From Heterotrichella gracilis (lineage: Eukaryota; Sar; Xanthophyceae; Tribonematales; Xanthonemataceae), in assembly GCA_032358255.1 (NCBI GenBank), contig JAULBX010027938.1:124001-188000 (forward strand): 64,000 nt of DNA. Direction: 5' to 3'. The notes under the pieces were generated by a model. That model was not told where the DNA came from and ran no database searches. It saw only the letters and a list, made by a program, of their open reading frames with translations. The position numbers and the translations under genes were made by a program. This document shows positions 26,243-39,700 of the stretch, in pieces. How positions within the stretch are numbered: the stretch's first letter is position 1; every line of letters begins with the position of its first letter.

Positions 26243-27259
26243 CGCGTGTTGTCACCAGTGGGCACCAGCAACGGGCGGTAGCTCAGGATGCGTGATTGGC
26301 CTGATGCGCATATGCATGCATATGCCCCACAACAGGTTGATGGAGCAGAGCCAATAGCAGCGTGGGAGCCGGTACGTCAAGACGTGGCTAGGCAAGGAAC
26401 AACTGGGTAGTAGGAGATACAGCCAAGCCAATAACAGTCAGTGCATCAGAAAATGTGGAACCAGGTGTGTTGCCGGTGTTGTCAACAAGTAGTGCAATGT
26501 GCCCACAACAGGTTTGCGGAGATAAGGGAAACGGTATGTGCGCAGCACGACTACAGGCGGGTTGCGGCTCACACACTGCTTCGAGACTACAGAGATTGCT
26601 CACAAGTTGTGCAGCCCTATCAAACTGCAGCCCGCTGCAGCAGGTGCAGGTTTGCGAGGCGAACGACGTAATGCTGGGTCTTTTCCGCCACACAAAGTGC
26701 GGGTCCAAATTAAAAGCTGCAGGGGGTCCACCTTTAATGCACATTTCGCGATTGCCGAATGCCACGTCGTAGCCACGTCAGCATAGATCGTGTAAAGTTC
26801 ACCTCCCATCGCTTTATCCACAGGCAGTTTGCTGCCAAAGTGGTGCCACATCGGCAAGGCTTGTGGATGCCATGCGTCAAAACAAAAGGGCCATAAAAGC
26901 GCTCTGCGGTACACCCGGGTCACAAGGGGGGTAAAACCATACCAGATATGGTCGCCTTGGTGCCCTCCACTCCTCACGCCGATAATCATCGTTGATAGTT
27001 CTGCACAAGAGAAGCAACGCCTTCGCAACCTCCACCCTCCGCCACTTGCTCTGCTGCCCTCGAGGTCGTAACGCGTGTAAAAGGGAGGCGGGGCGTTCCA
27101 CAGATATGCAGTGTGGATAGCACAGCTGGACGAGCGTACAACGGTTGCGCTGGATAGGGAACGGATACAGCAACCAGGGTTGCCCCAATCTTCTGGGGAA
27201 GCAGCAGTACAGGCTAGTAGGGAACTGTGGTAGGTCAGCTTGCCGCTGGCCGACCCAAG
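26243..27259. other. Divergent promoter region FHA / zinc-finger gene
   Basis: About 1 kb. It contains a GCATATGCATGCATATGCCCC palindrome near 26308-26326 that also occurs near 9287-9306 upstream of the kinase. A long antisense open frame covers this region but lacks coding support. Confidence 0.5.
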
Positions 27260-29510
27260 ATGCCTCAAACCAAGGACCAGGGCAAGGTGGTCAAGGCGGC
27301 CTCTGGGGACAAGGACCAGGACAGGTTTTACTGCCCATACCCGGGCTGCAACCGGAGCTTTGCCGAGCTGTGGCGCCTCAAGGTGCACTATCGCGCCCCT
27401 GCTGACGTCCGGGGCTCGGGGAAGGAGCGGGGGCACGGCACGGAGCTGTGGTTCTGCCCAAAGTGCTCGAAGGAGCTCAAACCTGGCAAGCATCACGTCG
27501 GGTGCTCAGCAGGGCGGAGTGCCCCTCGCGCGGCTGCCAAACGCCAGCGAACGGTGAGTGGTGGGCTGTGGGCTGTTTCCAAAGCCTCGATACCTACCAA
27601 ACCTGGTGTGCAATGCACATTGGTGGTGTTTTTGCCCACCAGCCTGGGTGGAATGCTTTCCTAATGTGTGTGACACCATCCCCGTTTGGCAGCCTGCAAC
27701 CCCACGCCCACTGCTGCATTTGGCCCTGGTTTGGTGCAAATACTTTGTATCAGGGGAAAGCTGTTGCCTTTGGCCCCAATGCGTCGCTTGCAACAACACT
27801 ACCTCTTCCGAGACGAGGGCGTGCATTCGACACCCACCTCGACGCTCGTGGTGCTTTGTGTAACGGTGTATGCCTGCCTCCTGCAGGCACAACCTGACGG
27901 CACCACAGAAGGAGAAGAGTTGTTCGGGGAGGGGCTGGAAGAGGTCTTCCTGGGGACACGGTTTGACGCCTTCGAGCCAGGGACGTCTGGCAGGTAATTG
28001 CCCTTCCACCCTTCTCTGCACACTCCCAATGCTGTGTGGTTTCTTACACCTGCTGCCCTTGTTGCCACAGACAACCTTGTACTTTCCTTGCAGAGAAACG
28101 ACATCAACTGACCCTGTGGGTTGGCTTGCAGGCCTGAGGACAATGGGGAGCTGCTTTTCACAAACCAGCTGCTGCAGCCACAGTTCACTGGGGTTTCCCT
28201 GCAAAACCCTCAGCCCGTCCACCACGCGTCCCTCCCCTCGCACCTGATGCAGCCCATGGCTGGCTTTCAAGACCCAGGGACCAGCTACACGTTCCCTGAG
28301 CCTGCCAGTGAACCAGGGTTTGCGCCCTCGTCGCCCCCAACCCAAGTGCCCTCCCCTCCCCCGCTGCCGCCAGACTTCGACAAGAAGTTCAAGTCCACAG
28401 CAGGCTTCCTGTTTGACTTTGACCAGTTCGATGCCAGCAAGCGGGACGACGGCCACGCCTTGCACGCGCCTGCGGTGACAGTCACGTCTGCCATGAACCC
28501 CAAGGATGTCAACTACCCCTCGGACGACTACATCATGCAGATCCTGTTTGGCAGCGACTCAGACCCCTGCCCCCGCAGAATCACTGCGCACTTGCACCAG
28601 TGGCCCAGCAGCATTTTTGACAACCCCTTGGAGCCGTGGAGCGAGGGGCTGAACGGCTCTGCAGACCTCCCCGACATGGGTGTGGGGGGCCACGTGGAGA
28701 CAGCACAGTCCAGGGCAGACGGCCAGCTCCCAATCCCTGCCCTGCCTGTCTCAGTTGCCCAGCCGCAGCCAGCCTTGACCCTGGCTAACAACCACTACGC
28801 ACAGCCTTCATACGGCAGCGGGGCAAAGGTGGGCGCGCCCTCGGCCTCACCTGGAGCAGGCGGGCAGGGGTCCAGCGGGATGTCTATGCACCGGGGATAT
28901 GGCCAGGCTGCGGGGGGGTGCTCGGGGCAGCAAGAGAACTTACAGAGTCTGCAGGTCAACGGCTTCATGAACAGGCACCTCCAAAATGGCATGGTAAGGA
29001 TGTTTCTGCAAGCTCTTTTTCTATAAGCTCTTGTTTTTGTGAGTTCCTTTTGTTATTCCTGTCCATTTGTGGGGGGGGGACCATGCGGGTGTTTGTTGCG
29101 TCCTGTCAGGGGTGTTAATATATAACCCAGGAACTTCCTGGTTTATATATTAACACCCCTGGTCCTGTGACAGTCAAGCTTGACGGCCCAGGTCGCTGAC
29201 ACACAGTGATCTGTCTCGTTGCAGTCTGACAAGCAAGCCTGCAAAGGCGCAGCCAACGGGTATGAAGTCGACAAGCTGCTTGGCTGGTCCTTCTCAACTG
29301 CTGCTGCGCAAGCTGTGGACGATGACTTTGCCAGGTAGGATACTGGGGAGTGCCTTGTGCGCATTCCACTGTACAAGGTCATCTTGTATTCCTACTGAGC
29401 ACCACCAAGCAACTGCCAAGACTGGCAACATAAGCTTGGCAAAGCGCACGTGTATGCACCATATTCTGACAGGTGCTCTCTATTGCTGCAGATTTTTGGA
29501 TGGGCCATAA
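27260..29510 (+). CDS. C2H2-type zinc-finger protein, probable transcription regulator
   Basis: Unrecognised 463-residue protein with one clear zinc-finger region near the N-terminus: FYCPYPGCNRSF..LWRLKVHYR, then FCPKCSKELKPGKHHVGC, giving two Cys pairs and several His ligands around residues 22-80. Five exons: 27260-27553, 27887-27993, 28132-28993, 29225-29334 and 29492-29510, with consistent phases. The large central exon (287 codons) is Pro/Ser/Gln/Gly-rich and acidic, like a transactivation region, with a conserved-looking SDDYIMQILFGSD patch. The last exon encodes only five residues and the stop. Intron 3 carries a near-perfect hairpin element. Function as a DNA-binding regulator is inferred from composition and the finger only. 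No echoes are seen in its introns. Confidence 0.8.
29108..29160. mobile_element. MITE-like perfect hairpin in intron 3 of the zinc-finger gene
   Basis: Arms of about 20 bp (AGGGGTGTTAATATATAACC against its inverted complement) enclose a loop that is itself palindromic (CAGGAA/TTCCTG). A 7-bp direct repeat GTCCTGT flanks it at 29100-29106 and 29162-29168, like a target-site duplication. It has no coding capacity and could be a tiny non-autonomous DNA element or a cruciform-forming sequence. Confidence 0.6.
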
Positions 29511-30711
29511 GGTGGCCAGCTATCAGCAGGCACCCTGGGGAACCACCGCTGTTCAGTTCTTTGCTGGCTGCGCACAAAGCCGGAGCTTGGTAGCAACGGG
29601 AGGCTTTGTCCAGTCACGCCAACGCATGCCGCTAAATACCTGTAGCCGGTCCTTCTACTAGTAAGCTGCTAACCTGTTGCAACAGGCGGTTGGGTACAGT
29701 ATTCTCGGGGTGTGCCCTTGACGCGAGCCCAGTCTGGGGTGATGGGTACATATGACAAGTCTTTCTCGGAGTGCGCAGTGCACTCCCCGATCCAGTTGCA
29801 CGTGGGTGTGCACCAGTCTGGCGACTGCTGGTGTGCACCACTGCCCTGGTATGCGTACCGTGGCAGGATGAGAAGATCATTACTAGGGGGGGTCATCTTT
29901 AATGACCAGGGTGTTTTTTTGCTGCCTCGATGCGAGCACGTGTGTGAAATTAAGAGCCCGCACTGCATTGTTGGTAGTGCGTTGCTGTTATGAGAGGCTG
30001 CTCCAGAGGGCAGAGCAGCGGGCTGGTTTGAGCTTCACGACTGTTGCTCCAAGCCATGTGTGCTGACACGGTTTTCATCCTGTTTTTGCTCACACAATTA
30101 GTATTTCTTACGTTTGACGAGTCCACTAGGGAGGCATTGCAGCTCACGGACCCACACCATGTGCAATGCCCACAAAGCTTGCAACTTGCAGTCTGGTTTA
30201 TCGTTCTGCCTCGTACTATGGTGCTCATCCTTCCTTTTTTAGCTGCATAAATACATAGGGATTATCGAGGCAGCAGCTGTGCAGTCCATATGCCTGTGGT
30301 GAAGGCACTGCAATTTGCGATATCTCAACTGCTATCATTGGACCCGTGCAACACAGTCACCATCTGTTGCATGATTTTCCAGCTTCATATGTCAAACGGG
30401 GCACGTTGCCACCAGTGTTTGCAGGATTTGGTCTTCTTTTGTTGAGCAGTGCTATGTGGGCGCTGGGGAGTGGGATATGGAACTTATTTGCACCATTCGC
30501 AGCGTGTGGTCTGTCACGTATTGGCTTGCTTGTCAGATAGTCCCTCACGTTTGACTGTCTATTCAATGTGGATTGAACATAGTTGGTAACCACTAGCAGA
30601 TCGAGTACTCTGCTGGTGCAGTACATTAGCTCATCGGACCTTGCTATCCTGTTTGCACTTCCACTGCCTGGTTGGCGCTAGGCTGTAAGTTGTGGCACAT
30701 CCACCTGTACT
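29511..30711. other. Intergenic region between convergent zinc-finger and MgtE genes
   Basis: About 1.2 kb of AT-richer sequence. A 93-codon open frame at 29712-29993 (GTG start) has no recognisable motif, and I do not call it. Confidence 0.45.
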
Positions 30712-33700
30712 CTACAAGTTGAGAAGCCACGTGCCAATGGCAAAGTAGATGATCAGCCCACTGCTGTCAATAATGGTCGCCATGAGGGGTGCACTGGTGA
30801 CCGCTGGGTTGAACCTGCAAGCAGTAATTGCAGTTCAATGGGTTATCAGGCAACCCAGCTAGTGCCAGCTGAGCTACATTTTGAAGACACAAACTAACCA
30901 ACTCCAGTCACCATCCCGGATAGCGCCCAGAGGAAAACTTACCCTAGGGGAAAACTTACCCTAGCCTTGAGGCACGCACGCAATAAACGGCAGGTCAAGC
31001 AGCTAAACGTGAGCCTGTGTGGCGTGGCAATGGTCAATATAACTGCAATATGTTGTGCTCGCCAGAGTATTGCAGCGTGATTGACCGTCTGTCAAGCGAG
31101 TTCTGCTGACCAGATGCATGCACGCATATTGGACCGACCAAGGAATGTGAGGCGTTCAACCTGACTTCCGCAATATTACCCAGGGACCCACCTGCCACCT
31201 GCAAACATCCCACCAAACGTTTACAGTCGTACGTTGGTGAATTATCAATACTCACCGTACATACTACTGTTCATCGTTGGGTGGGTGGGCAGATGCATGC
31301 ATATTAACCAGTTTGAACCATCTCACCGTGCTTTTAGTGTTGTTCGTATCGTTCAATAAATTGGGGTTTGCCATGAGCAACCCAAGCCCCCGCAAACCAA
31401 GGTGAGTACCAAGGTGGGCCGGGTCATCGGGGGTTGCTGGCAGATATATATGCATCTGATGCATGCATCCAACCAACCAGCTTCTTCTAGTTGTAAAACC
31501 TCTCAATTTCTATCCTGGACTGGTGTTGCTGCTTCAGTTGCACCTTTCTTTCAGGTTGGACACTGGATCACTCTGCCGCGAGGGACCACCACCTGACCAA
31601 CAGTCCCACCATCGCTCCCTTTTGTGGACCCTGGGGAGAACTGGCAACTTGGCGATGGGCAATCCACCAAAGCGTAGTCAACTGGTTATTGGTACATACA
31701 TATGTCACTGTGATATATGCCTTGTCCTGTGCCGGCCCATGCCTAGCAGCTCCTGTTTCTGTGCAGCAGCTGCCATCTTGCACTTGCCATGGTGCTCCAC
31801 AAGCGCTGCCCAAGATGAGGTAATGCGTTGTATATTATATGTGGTCCTCTGATGGGCCACGGTGCCAGTTATTGGTATATTAGATGAGCGCCAAGTTTGG
31901 GCCTGCAGTAAAGTAGAGCGGTGCCTACTGGCTCGGTGGGCAGCCGGAGCGAGGTGCATGCAGACATGCCGGATGCATTTTGAGCGCGTCTTGCACACCA
32001 GCTGTTCCCACCAAGAACAGCCACCAGGCTGCACTACAGGACATGCTGTGGCATGCAGCATGACACAGCACACCTTGCAGTCAGGTGCATTGGCTTGGCT
32101 GACTTACCTGTGCAACTATGTAAGGGCTTGGCTGCTTGTGGAGGGAGCTGTTGTTTGATACCTGCGCTCGGGCTAAGCCAACCACCCCCTGTGCTGCTAG
32201 GTTTGTGTACAAGTCTCCAGGCCCAACCAAATTATCTAGCCAGCAGAATCATGACCGGACAAAGTATCAGCAGACTTTGCCAACTGCAGCGGAAGCTGCT
32301 GTTGCATATGACTGGCTGGCGCACAAGCTGCAGATCCCAGTAGGTTGTGTTGCCTGTGGAACCCAGGGGCTGCAATTGGATGCATGCCTTCGCCTGGACA
32401 CTGTTGGTGGCCATGTACCCGTATGAGCTGCAAAAGCCATGTGGCTGCCATAATGTAACATAGTAGTGATATGGAGCTGGCTCCTCAGGTGCAAGCCAGA
32501 GGGGTGGGCACCATCGCAGATCATCTAAGTTACACAGATTTGGAGAATATGCATGTACACAATGGTTGGATGTCTGCCCTGGGCGTGTGGCAAAGGGTAT
32601 TATTGGCCACAGCGTTTGATTGCACAACATGGCCCAAATCCACATGGTATGAAGCAAGCCACCACCCTGACGCGACCAAAAAGTTGCAATACAAAGTTTA
32701 CAATAAATGCAATGGTGTTTGGGTTCATAGGGTGCCGACACGCTCCAGCTAGTTATGTACAAGATCTTTGTTTTCCATTGGCACTATGGCACCCGATTGC
32801 GTTATTTATCCCAGGGGCCAGAACGGAACTTCCCTGCAGCAATTGGGAAGGTGCATGCTGACAACGCAGCCCAAGCCTTGGTGGTGGAGGTACATGAGCA
32901 ATGGGTGTTTGGGTTGACCCAAAGCCCTCTGCAGACCCTCACACACCCTCACCACCCATTACCCTGCACGCAGGTGGCCCAGAAGGAGATTCGATCATCT
33001 TCAGCTCGTGAGCAGGCAGCCAAGTTCGCACTGGGTCAAGCCGAGGGTGAGCACCAGGCCCGAAAGCGGGCACTGGAGGACTACGAGAGGGAGGCGAGGC
33101 GGTTGGGGGCAGACAATGCAAGGTTGGAGGATGCGCTGCATTGTTTGGAGGGGGAGCTAGGGCAGCGGGCTCGAACAGGGGCAGCAGAAAAGCGCGCAAC
33201 ACTGGCGGAGGAGCGCGCGGCACATGCAGAGGGGGAGGCAGGCCGTCTGGCTGGGGAGAATGCATGCATCAAAAGGCTGAGCTGCAGCCGGTCAAAGGTG
33301 GGAGCGTGCAGAGGGTGTGTGGGTGTGCAAATGTCTTTCCAGGGACAAGTGCATTGGGAGGTCACCTGGCGTGGGTTTGCATGATGGACTGGAGGGCAGC
33401 ATGGACAAAACTGTCCTGTCCAGTGGCGGTTGAAAATTGTTTCTGTCATTAAATGAATTTATTTGAAACCCTAACATCCGGACAAAAACCCTAAAAAATA
33501 AATTCATTTCTGATGTGTGCAGCTCACAAAAAGCGTAAAAAATAAAATCATATCTGCTTTGTTGTAAGTCTGATTATTGGGTGATTTTATTGCGGTGGAA
33601 CGTGATGCCCAGGCATATTGAGCATGCTGCATTCCGCCGCAGTGCATGTTCCAAACGGCCCAATGCACTCCAAAGGGCAATAGCATGGAACAGCAGCAGG

Positions 33701-36700
33701 CGTTGCAATGCATGTCTGCGACCACGCCATGCTCATGCCATGCCATGCCATGCCATTGCGCATCTGAAAGTTTTCCCTGTGACCTTTGCATGCTTCCCAC
33801 CTTAAGTTGTTTACACCCAGGCATTCACATTGCAATCCATCCCCTTGGCCCAGGACCACTCCCGGGAGCTGCAGCGCAAGCTTGAGCTCAAGGAGGGCGA
33901 GGCGGAGGAGGCGCTGCATGAGGCGCTCGCCACAGTGAGGACCAGGCGATCGTGATGGCGTGAGGTTCAGGACATTAGCCCATAGCACTTACTGTGGCGG
34001 TGTACAGTATGATATGGTATAGGGCCATCAATGTGTTTCAGTGTGGACGTGGGTTTTTGAGAGTGGGTACTTGAGACTCCACGCTCCACTAGGGTTGTCA
34101 TAGTATTATGTTGTGTCACCTGGTCCTAGCAGAATACCATTTACGTGGACTTTTCAGGTTTTCAAACGTTCAACTGCACTAGCATTGTTGCTCGGCCTTG
34201 TGAGTTTGCCACAGCTTCAGCTAGCCCGAGGGCACCTGGCCAGCATGAATGTGAACTTTGTTGCTTGAGATTAAAGCTTGGGCATATATCCCTTGCAGCA
34301 CAAGCATAATGTTTTTTTGGTCAATGTCTTAAGATCTTGTGAGGGCTGCTAGGGCGCCACTGGTTATGCCCTTGTGTATGGTTCCCCGTGTGGTTTGAAC
34401 CAAATGGGCCATGTGGCCGGGGGGGCAGGTTACCACTGGTGGAAACTGTGCACAACAGACTAGGTACCGTGGGACAACTAGAATCCCATATTACTTTTTG
34501 TTGGCTCATGAGCTGCAGTGAAAAGCAGTGACCCCTTGCTTCAGGCCAATGTAATTGCGTGCAAATTGTATTGAACGGAGTGATACCCAGCTGGAATTGA
34601 AGGATGGTTATAACAACTGGCAATCGTTTCAAAACTGCAACTGTCAAGGTTGGATCATTTACTTGCAAACATAATTGAAGGTGGATGGCAGGGCTTGCAT
34701 CGCAGTGCTGGCAAGGGCTTGGTATATCTTGACACCAACCTCAGCTGTATACGTATCCTGTCCCCATCAATAGTATTACCATTAACTAGGATTCTGGTAG
34801 GGTCCTCAGATCTTGTTCCCAAGTTGCCTCAAATAGCAATCGGAGAACGCAATTGTTGGCTATCGATGCTGCTAGGTTTCACTTGTTTGCAAATACCTGG
34901 TGGGTGACGAGTTGGCAGTGGAACCCGTTTGACTGGTGGCATCTGCCGATGGCAAAGTAATACTATATGATGAGCCCATGCCACAGTAATGTGTGTTGCC
35001 ATGTACAGTTCATGTCAAGGCTGCATTACTTGACTGTGCAGACAGCTAATGCCTAGCCCATGACATTATTATGATGTCCATGCCATGTAATGACAGTTAG
35101 TTGGTAATAATGAAGTCAGCATGCTAATCCTGGACGCGATTTGTGCTCTGATTATGTTAGATTATGACAAGATGATGACTTTTAGCCATGAGATCATTAT
35201 TGAATAGGGAAACTTTCCCTATCACGGTGAGAATCAATTATTAGGGTTTATAAAGTGATTAGGGTTGACATGCAGCTGTCCCATGCTGTATGCCATGACA
35301 TGTGGCATGCTGTATGCCATGACATGTGGCACATTGTGGCAGCCATTGAGCTGAACAGTCGCGGAGTTTCTAGCCTTGCGTGGTGGTGCCACACCCACTG
35401 CTATCAACTAGGGAGACCTTGATGAGCTGGAGCACTGTCAGCGGCACCATGCTCCAAAACCATTGTGTCAAGCCATGTGTTCTGCAGGTGCACTTTTGGT
35501 TCTGAGCCTGGTGTGGCAAGGTATCTATGATACCAAATTGGATGCGGTGTGATAGCTGGAGGCTGCCAGCGGTAAATTTATTATCACCATACTGGCATGG
35601 AAAAGGCGGTGCTAAAAGATACCTCCTGCTGGAAAATTGCCCGGGGCAAAGCATAAACGGGCAATTATATTATCACGTAAAAGCTCGATCCTTGTGTGAA
35701 TCCAAAATCAGCAATGTGCATTCCTAAATCACCGCATGATATCATACACCGTCGACGTCAGATTCTATTTAACTCCTGTTAATAGTCAAACTCAGACAAA
35801 ATCATAAAAGCATCACCTGGCCTAATATTGTTACTGTTCACGTCAAATGACTGATCAAGATCGTCAAAATTCATAGCATCATACAGACATCAAAATTTTG
35901 CCATTTGCAAATTGTTACTGATGTACCTAGCCAGACTGTGGCCAGATCCACTGCCTGTTCACAGCATCCCACTTTGGCGGCTCACCCCTGTAGAGCACCA
36001 CGCTGTGTAGCCATTTTGAGGCTTCCGGTCCGGTCACATCCTTCATGTCGCCGTGATCAGCGGCACTGTTGAAACTGACATACACAGCCTTGGTGGTGTC
36101 ATTTCTCTTCCCTGGAGGATACCACCGAGCATGAAAACTATTGCAATGTTTCCTGGGGGTTACATCGGCAGAGACTGGCCCAACACCCTCCACCACTGCC
36201 ATCGCACGAAGGTCATCTGTAATATTAGCTTCCCGTCTCTTCTGGTTGTGCGGTCTCCCTGCAAATTGTTGGCAAACAGATACGGTGTAAGAGTTAAATT
36301 GGCCAAACAGATAATTTGGGCAAAAAGAGAATTAATTTGTTTGACAGACTTAAACTGAAGTCTGCACGCGCTTTTAGAATCTATCACGCTCGGGGTTGTT
36401 ACAATTGATTGCAAGCCATTCCCCAGCAACCAAATGCGCATCATGCGGATATATGTGATATGCTCTTCATCTGAAGTGGGAAGACCATGAAAACACTTAC
36501 TTTTTGTACCATGGTCATTGGCACGTCTGGCTCGAATCTGCTCCGCTGTCATGCCTGCAAGATCTGCCAACTTGTCGCCCTTCAGAAAAACATTGCCCTT
36601 CAAACCAATGGCTGCTGCTTGTTTCTCCTGCTTGCTCCTGCCCCCTTTGACACCTGCGGTAGGGGGTTATCAATGGCACAGCCAGGGAATAAACAGCTCA

Positions 36701-39700
36701 CCAGCCCTGCCAGCTTTCACTGGGCATGTAGCAAGGTGACAACTTGAAGTTGAGTGAGGATTTGCGATATCACACAGTTATAATAAATTTACAAGCAGTA
36801 CTACTTCACTGCAGTGCTGGTGAATTTGTTTGCAATCGGCAAAATGCTGACATTGGCATTATAGTACTGGGGACAGTGTACCAATCGGGATGACAATCAA
36901 CTTCATAACAGTGTCACCACTTTGTCAGCAAATTTGGAACTCACATATGGCATGTCTGATGCAACTGTGTGCCCAGCCAAGCGCATACATCTCGCCACCA
37001 TCAGCATGGGCAATGGTTGGATCTGCCAACGCCTGCTTGATCCCCTCCTGCGGTAATGGAGATGAGTAGCAATTCATTGATCAAGTTGACGATCCATTAA
37101 TGTAGCAGCATGTTCAGGGTTGGGCAAGCACCCACCGTGTACACTCGTAGCCAGGGCTTCAGTTCCTCAAGGAGTGGCTGCTGTGCAGCCTCTGATAGTC
37201 TCATTTGCCTGATGATCTGCATGTGTCAAGGCATGAGCAATGTGCATTCCTCCCTGCAAAAACATTTTTTAGCTTGTAAAATTGTACAATTTCAGGCATA
37301 CAAGGTCTAGGCTGCATGACTTGCAACACAATAACGCCATTATATATGCAAACCTACTTGTAAGTGTCTGGGAGGTTGGGTGCGGCGGTTGCCATGAACG
37401 ACTCTGTCGCGCTCTGGTACGCCCCGTACATCAGGGCAGCCCTGGTGTCGCAATCTGAGTCATTTGGGAAGGGGATGCTGCGGTCACCTTCTTGAAGGCC
37501 GTTGGCCTCACTTGCAGCCCTGCAGCACATGCGATTGACCTTGGTTTAACAATTGGTTCAGGGGATGCAACATCCGCTGACTGAGGTGGATGGATTGGCA
37601 TCCTTTAAAATTGGTGCTACTTACCTCTTCTGCAGCAGTACCACGTCCTCCATGGCTTTCTTGCTCATTGATGCCATTATTACCGGGACGTGGAGATGCC
37701 CAGTTACTGGACCAGGCTCAGCTCTTACTACTGCTGTCACTTTGGTTCTGTCTGTGGTCTGAGCAGAATTCCATTCATCAATAGCTTGCCTGATGCGCGT
37801 GACAGTGGCAGGTACCAATGTACCATTCTTGGGGAAATGCGCCCTCGTCCAGGTTATGTGCAGATTGTGCCATTTGGTATCAGAGTCTGGTATACTTCTG
37901 CTTCCTCCAAGTACGCTGCAAATTTGGGAAGTCAGGTTTGCAAATGCATGACAGCAAGAAGCAGTTGAGAGCGTACACATGATCAATCACCTTTTGCAAG
38001 AAGATAGCTATCTGGAGACAGGTAGAATCCCATATCATTGCTGGGAATGCCTAGTCTCCGTTTTCCTGCTTCTCCCCTTGCAAGAAATGTTCTAGAAGCT
38101 CTGGTGGGCAATCTGTAGGAACACAACAGCCTACTGTGAGTCACCCTAGCAAGGGTTTGAATGCCACCTGCTGGTATGCAAGCCAAGGAACTGATGAGCT
38201 ATATCATATCTCAAATTGTTGCATAATGATTATTGTCAATAACGTGACCAATGTGTCCATACAAATGGTAATGCAATCACAGAGAGCGCGTTTCAGGGTG
38301 AGCCTTACCCAGGTGTGCATCGGAGAAGGTGTCAGAGGCAACACTGACACCATGCCTCCCTTTCTTGCGCGATGCAACTCTGGCACATACTGGCCTGGCT
38401 GAAGCCGCCTGCATGAGGTTTCAGCTGTGTTGCAATCATTTACTGCTGCAGCAGTCTATGCACTGCAATAGAGTAGGCACTGACACTGAGAACGTGCTTA
38501 TAGTGCACCACATGTTTCAGTGAATCACATGCATATACAGGCAGCTGCCAAACCACATCCACCAGCCCCAAACGCTGGTCACTTTAATTTACCTGGTGAT
38601 CGACATCATCATCGTCCTCTGTGTCCTCGTTGTAGGTGAAAGCAAGCTCCTCCAGCACGCTCTTGTAGACAGGGGTTGGTGCGGCTGCATGTGCCTGCAT
38701 GAAGTTGGAGCCATGTTGCCAACATTGTCTGCGGCTGGGCTTGTGCACTGTTAAAATAGTGGGCGGGGAAACCGACATTGAAAATGTGCTTGCAATGCAC
38801 CACATATGTCTGTTAATCACGTGCATGTGCAGGCAGTTGCCAAACGACACCCACCATGCCCCAATTGCTGGTCACTTGAATTTACCTGGTAATCAACATC
38901 ATTATCGTCTTCTGTGTTTTCGTTGTAATTGCCAGCAAGCTTTTGCCGCACGCTCCTGTTGGCAGGGGTTGGCAATGCTGCATGCACCTGCATGAGGTTG
39001 CAGCTTGTCGCGATATAGGTTACACGCTGCACAGGCTCTACATGGGCATATGCAAAGGCTTCCGCGAATAATTTGAACAATGGGAGGTCGTAAGTAGTTA
39101 CCAAGTCAGTAATACTATGGCATATCGGTGGGGAAATCTAGGTAAACACACAAACTGCAGTTTGAATGTAGCCGTTTATTGCTTGCATACCTGAGCAGCC
39201 CTGTCCTGCTCTGCATCCGCACCGCGCCTGGTGGCCATGACAGGTTGGTTGTCGATGACCTTCAGCACACCTCTAGTGGCTGGTTGTACAGCTGTGGCAT
39301 TTTCTTTCTCGTAGACAGGCGTGTCCTCTGGCCCTACGGTAGTTGGAGCACAACAGTCAGTCAGGCGTACGAACCAAATGCACGCTCCATACAGACACCA
39401 TCAAATCCGTCCAAAACGTAATGCATGACAAGATTTGGACAGGGCACCCATTTGGAATTGACAGGCCTCTGGGGGCAAGGGCATTAACAGGCAGCCAGAG
39501 AGACTCAGGACGATGCAAAACAGGACGTACCGGATCGATCATCCTGGTTCATACTGGCAGTCCTGGTGGACAGATGGCAACCGTTGTCGTCTGTCATAGT
39601 CCTCAGCCTAGTTTCTGGATGTCAGCAGTTGTGAAGAGTAGGTTAGCAGACCCACCATGAAACAGGATTGACAAATGAGCCATGAACATAGACCATGGGG

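Larger units (their letters stand above)
33956..35926. other. Non-coding stretch with MgtE-exon fragment and tandem repeat
   Basis: About 2 kb of AT-rich sequence between convergent genes, itself inside the long MgtE intron. It holds a weak MgtE last-exon relic (about 34950-35025) and a 24-bp tandem repeat (35282-35329). Nothing else is supported. Confidence 0.5.

Noticed and set aside
26600-27496. 298-codon open frame on the minus strand
   Set aside because: Overlaps the promoter and first exon of the zinc-finger gene; composition-driven, with no recognisable domain.
27506-28465. 319-codon open frame on the minus strand
   Set aside because: Mirror of the Pro/Ser-rich exons of the zinc-finger gene and its introns; the sense frame has consistent splicing.
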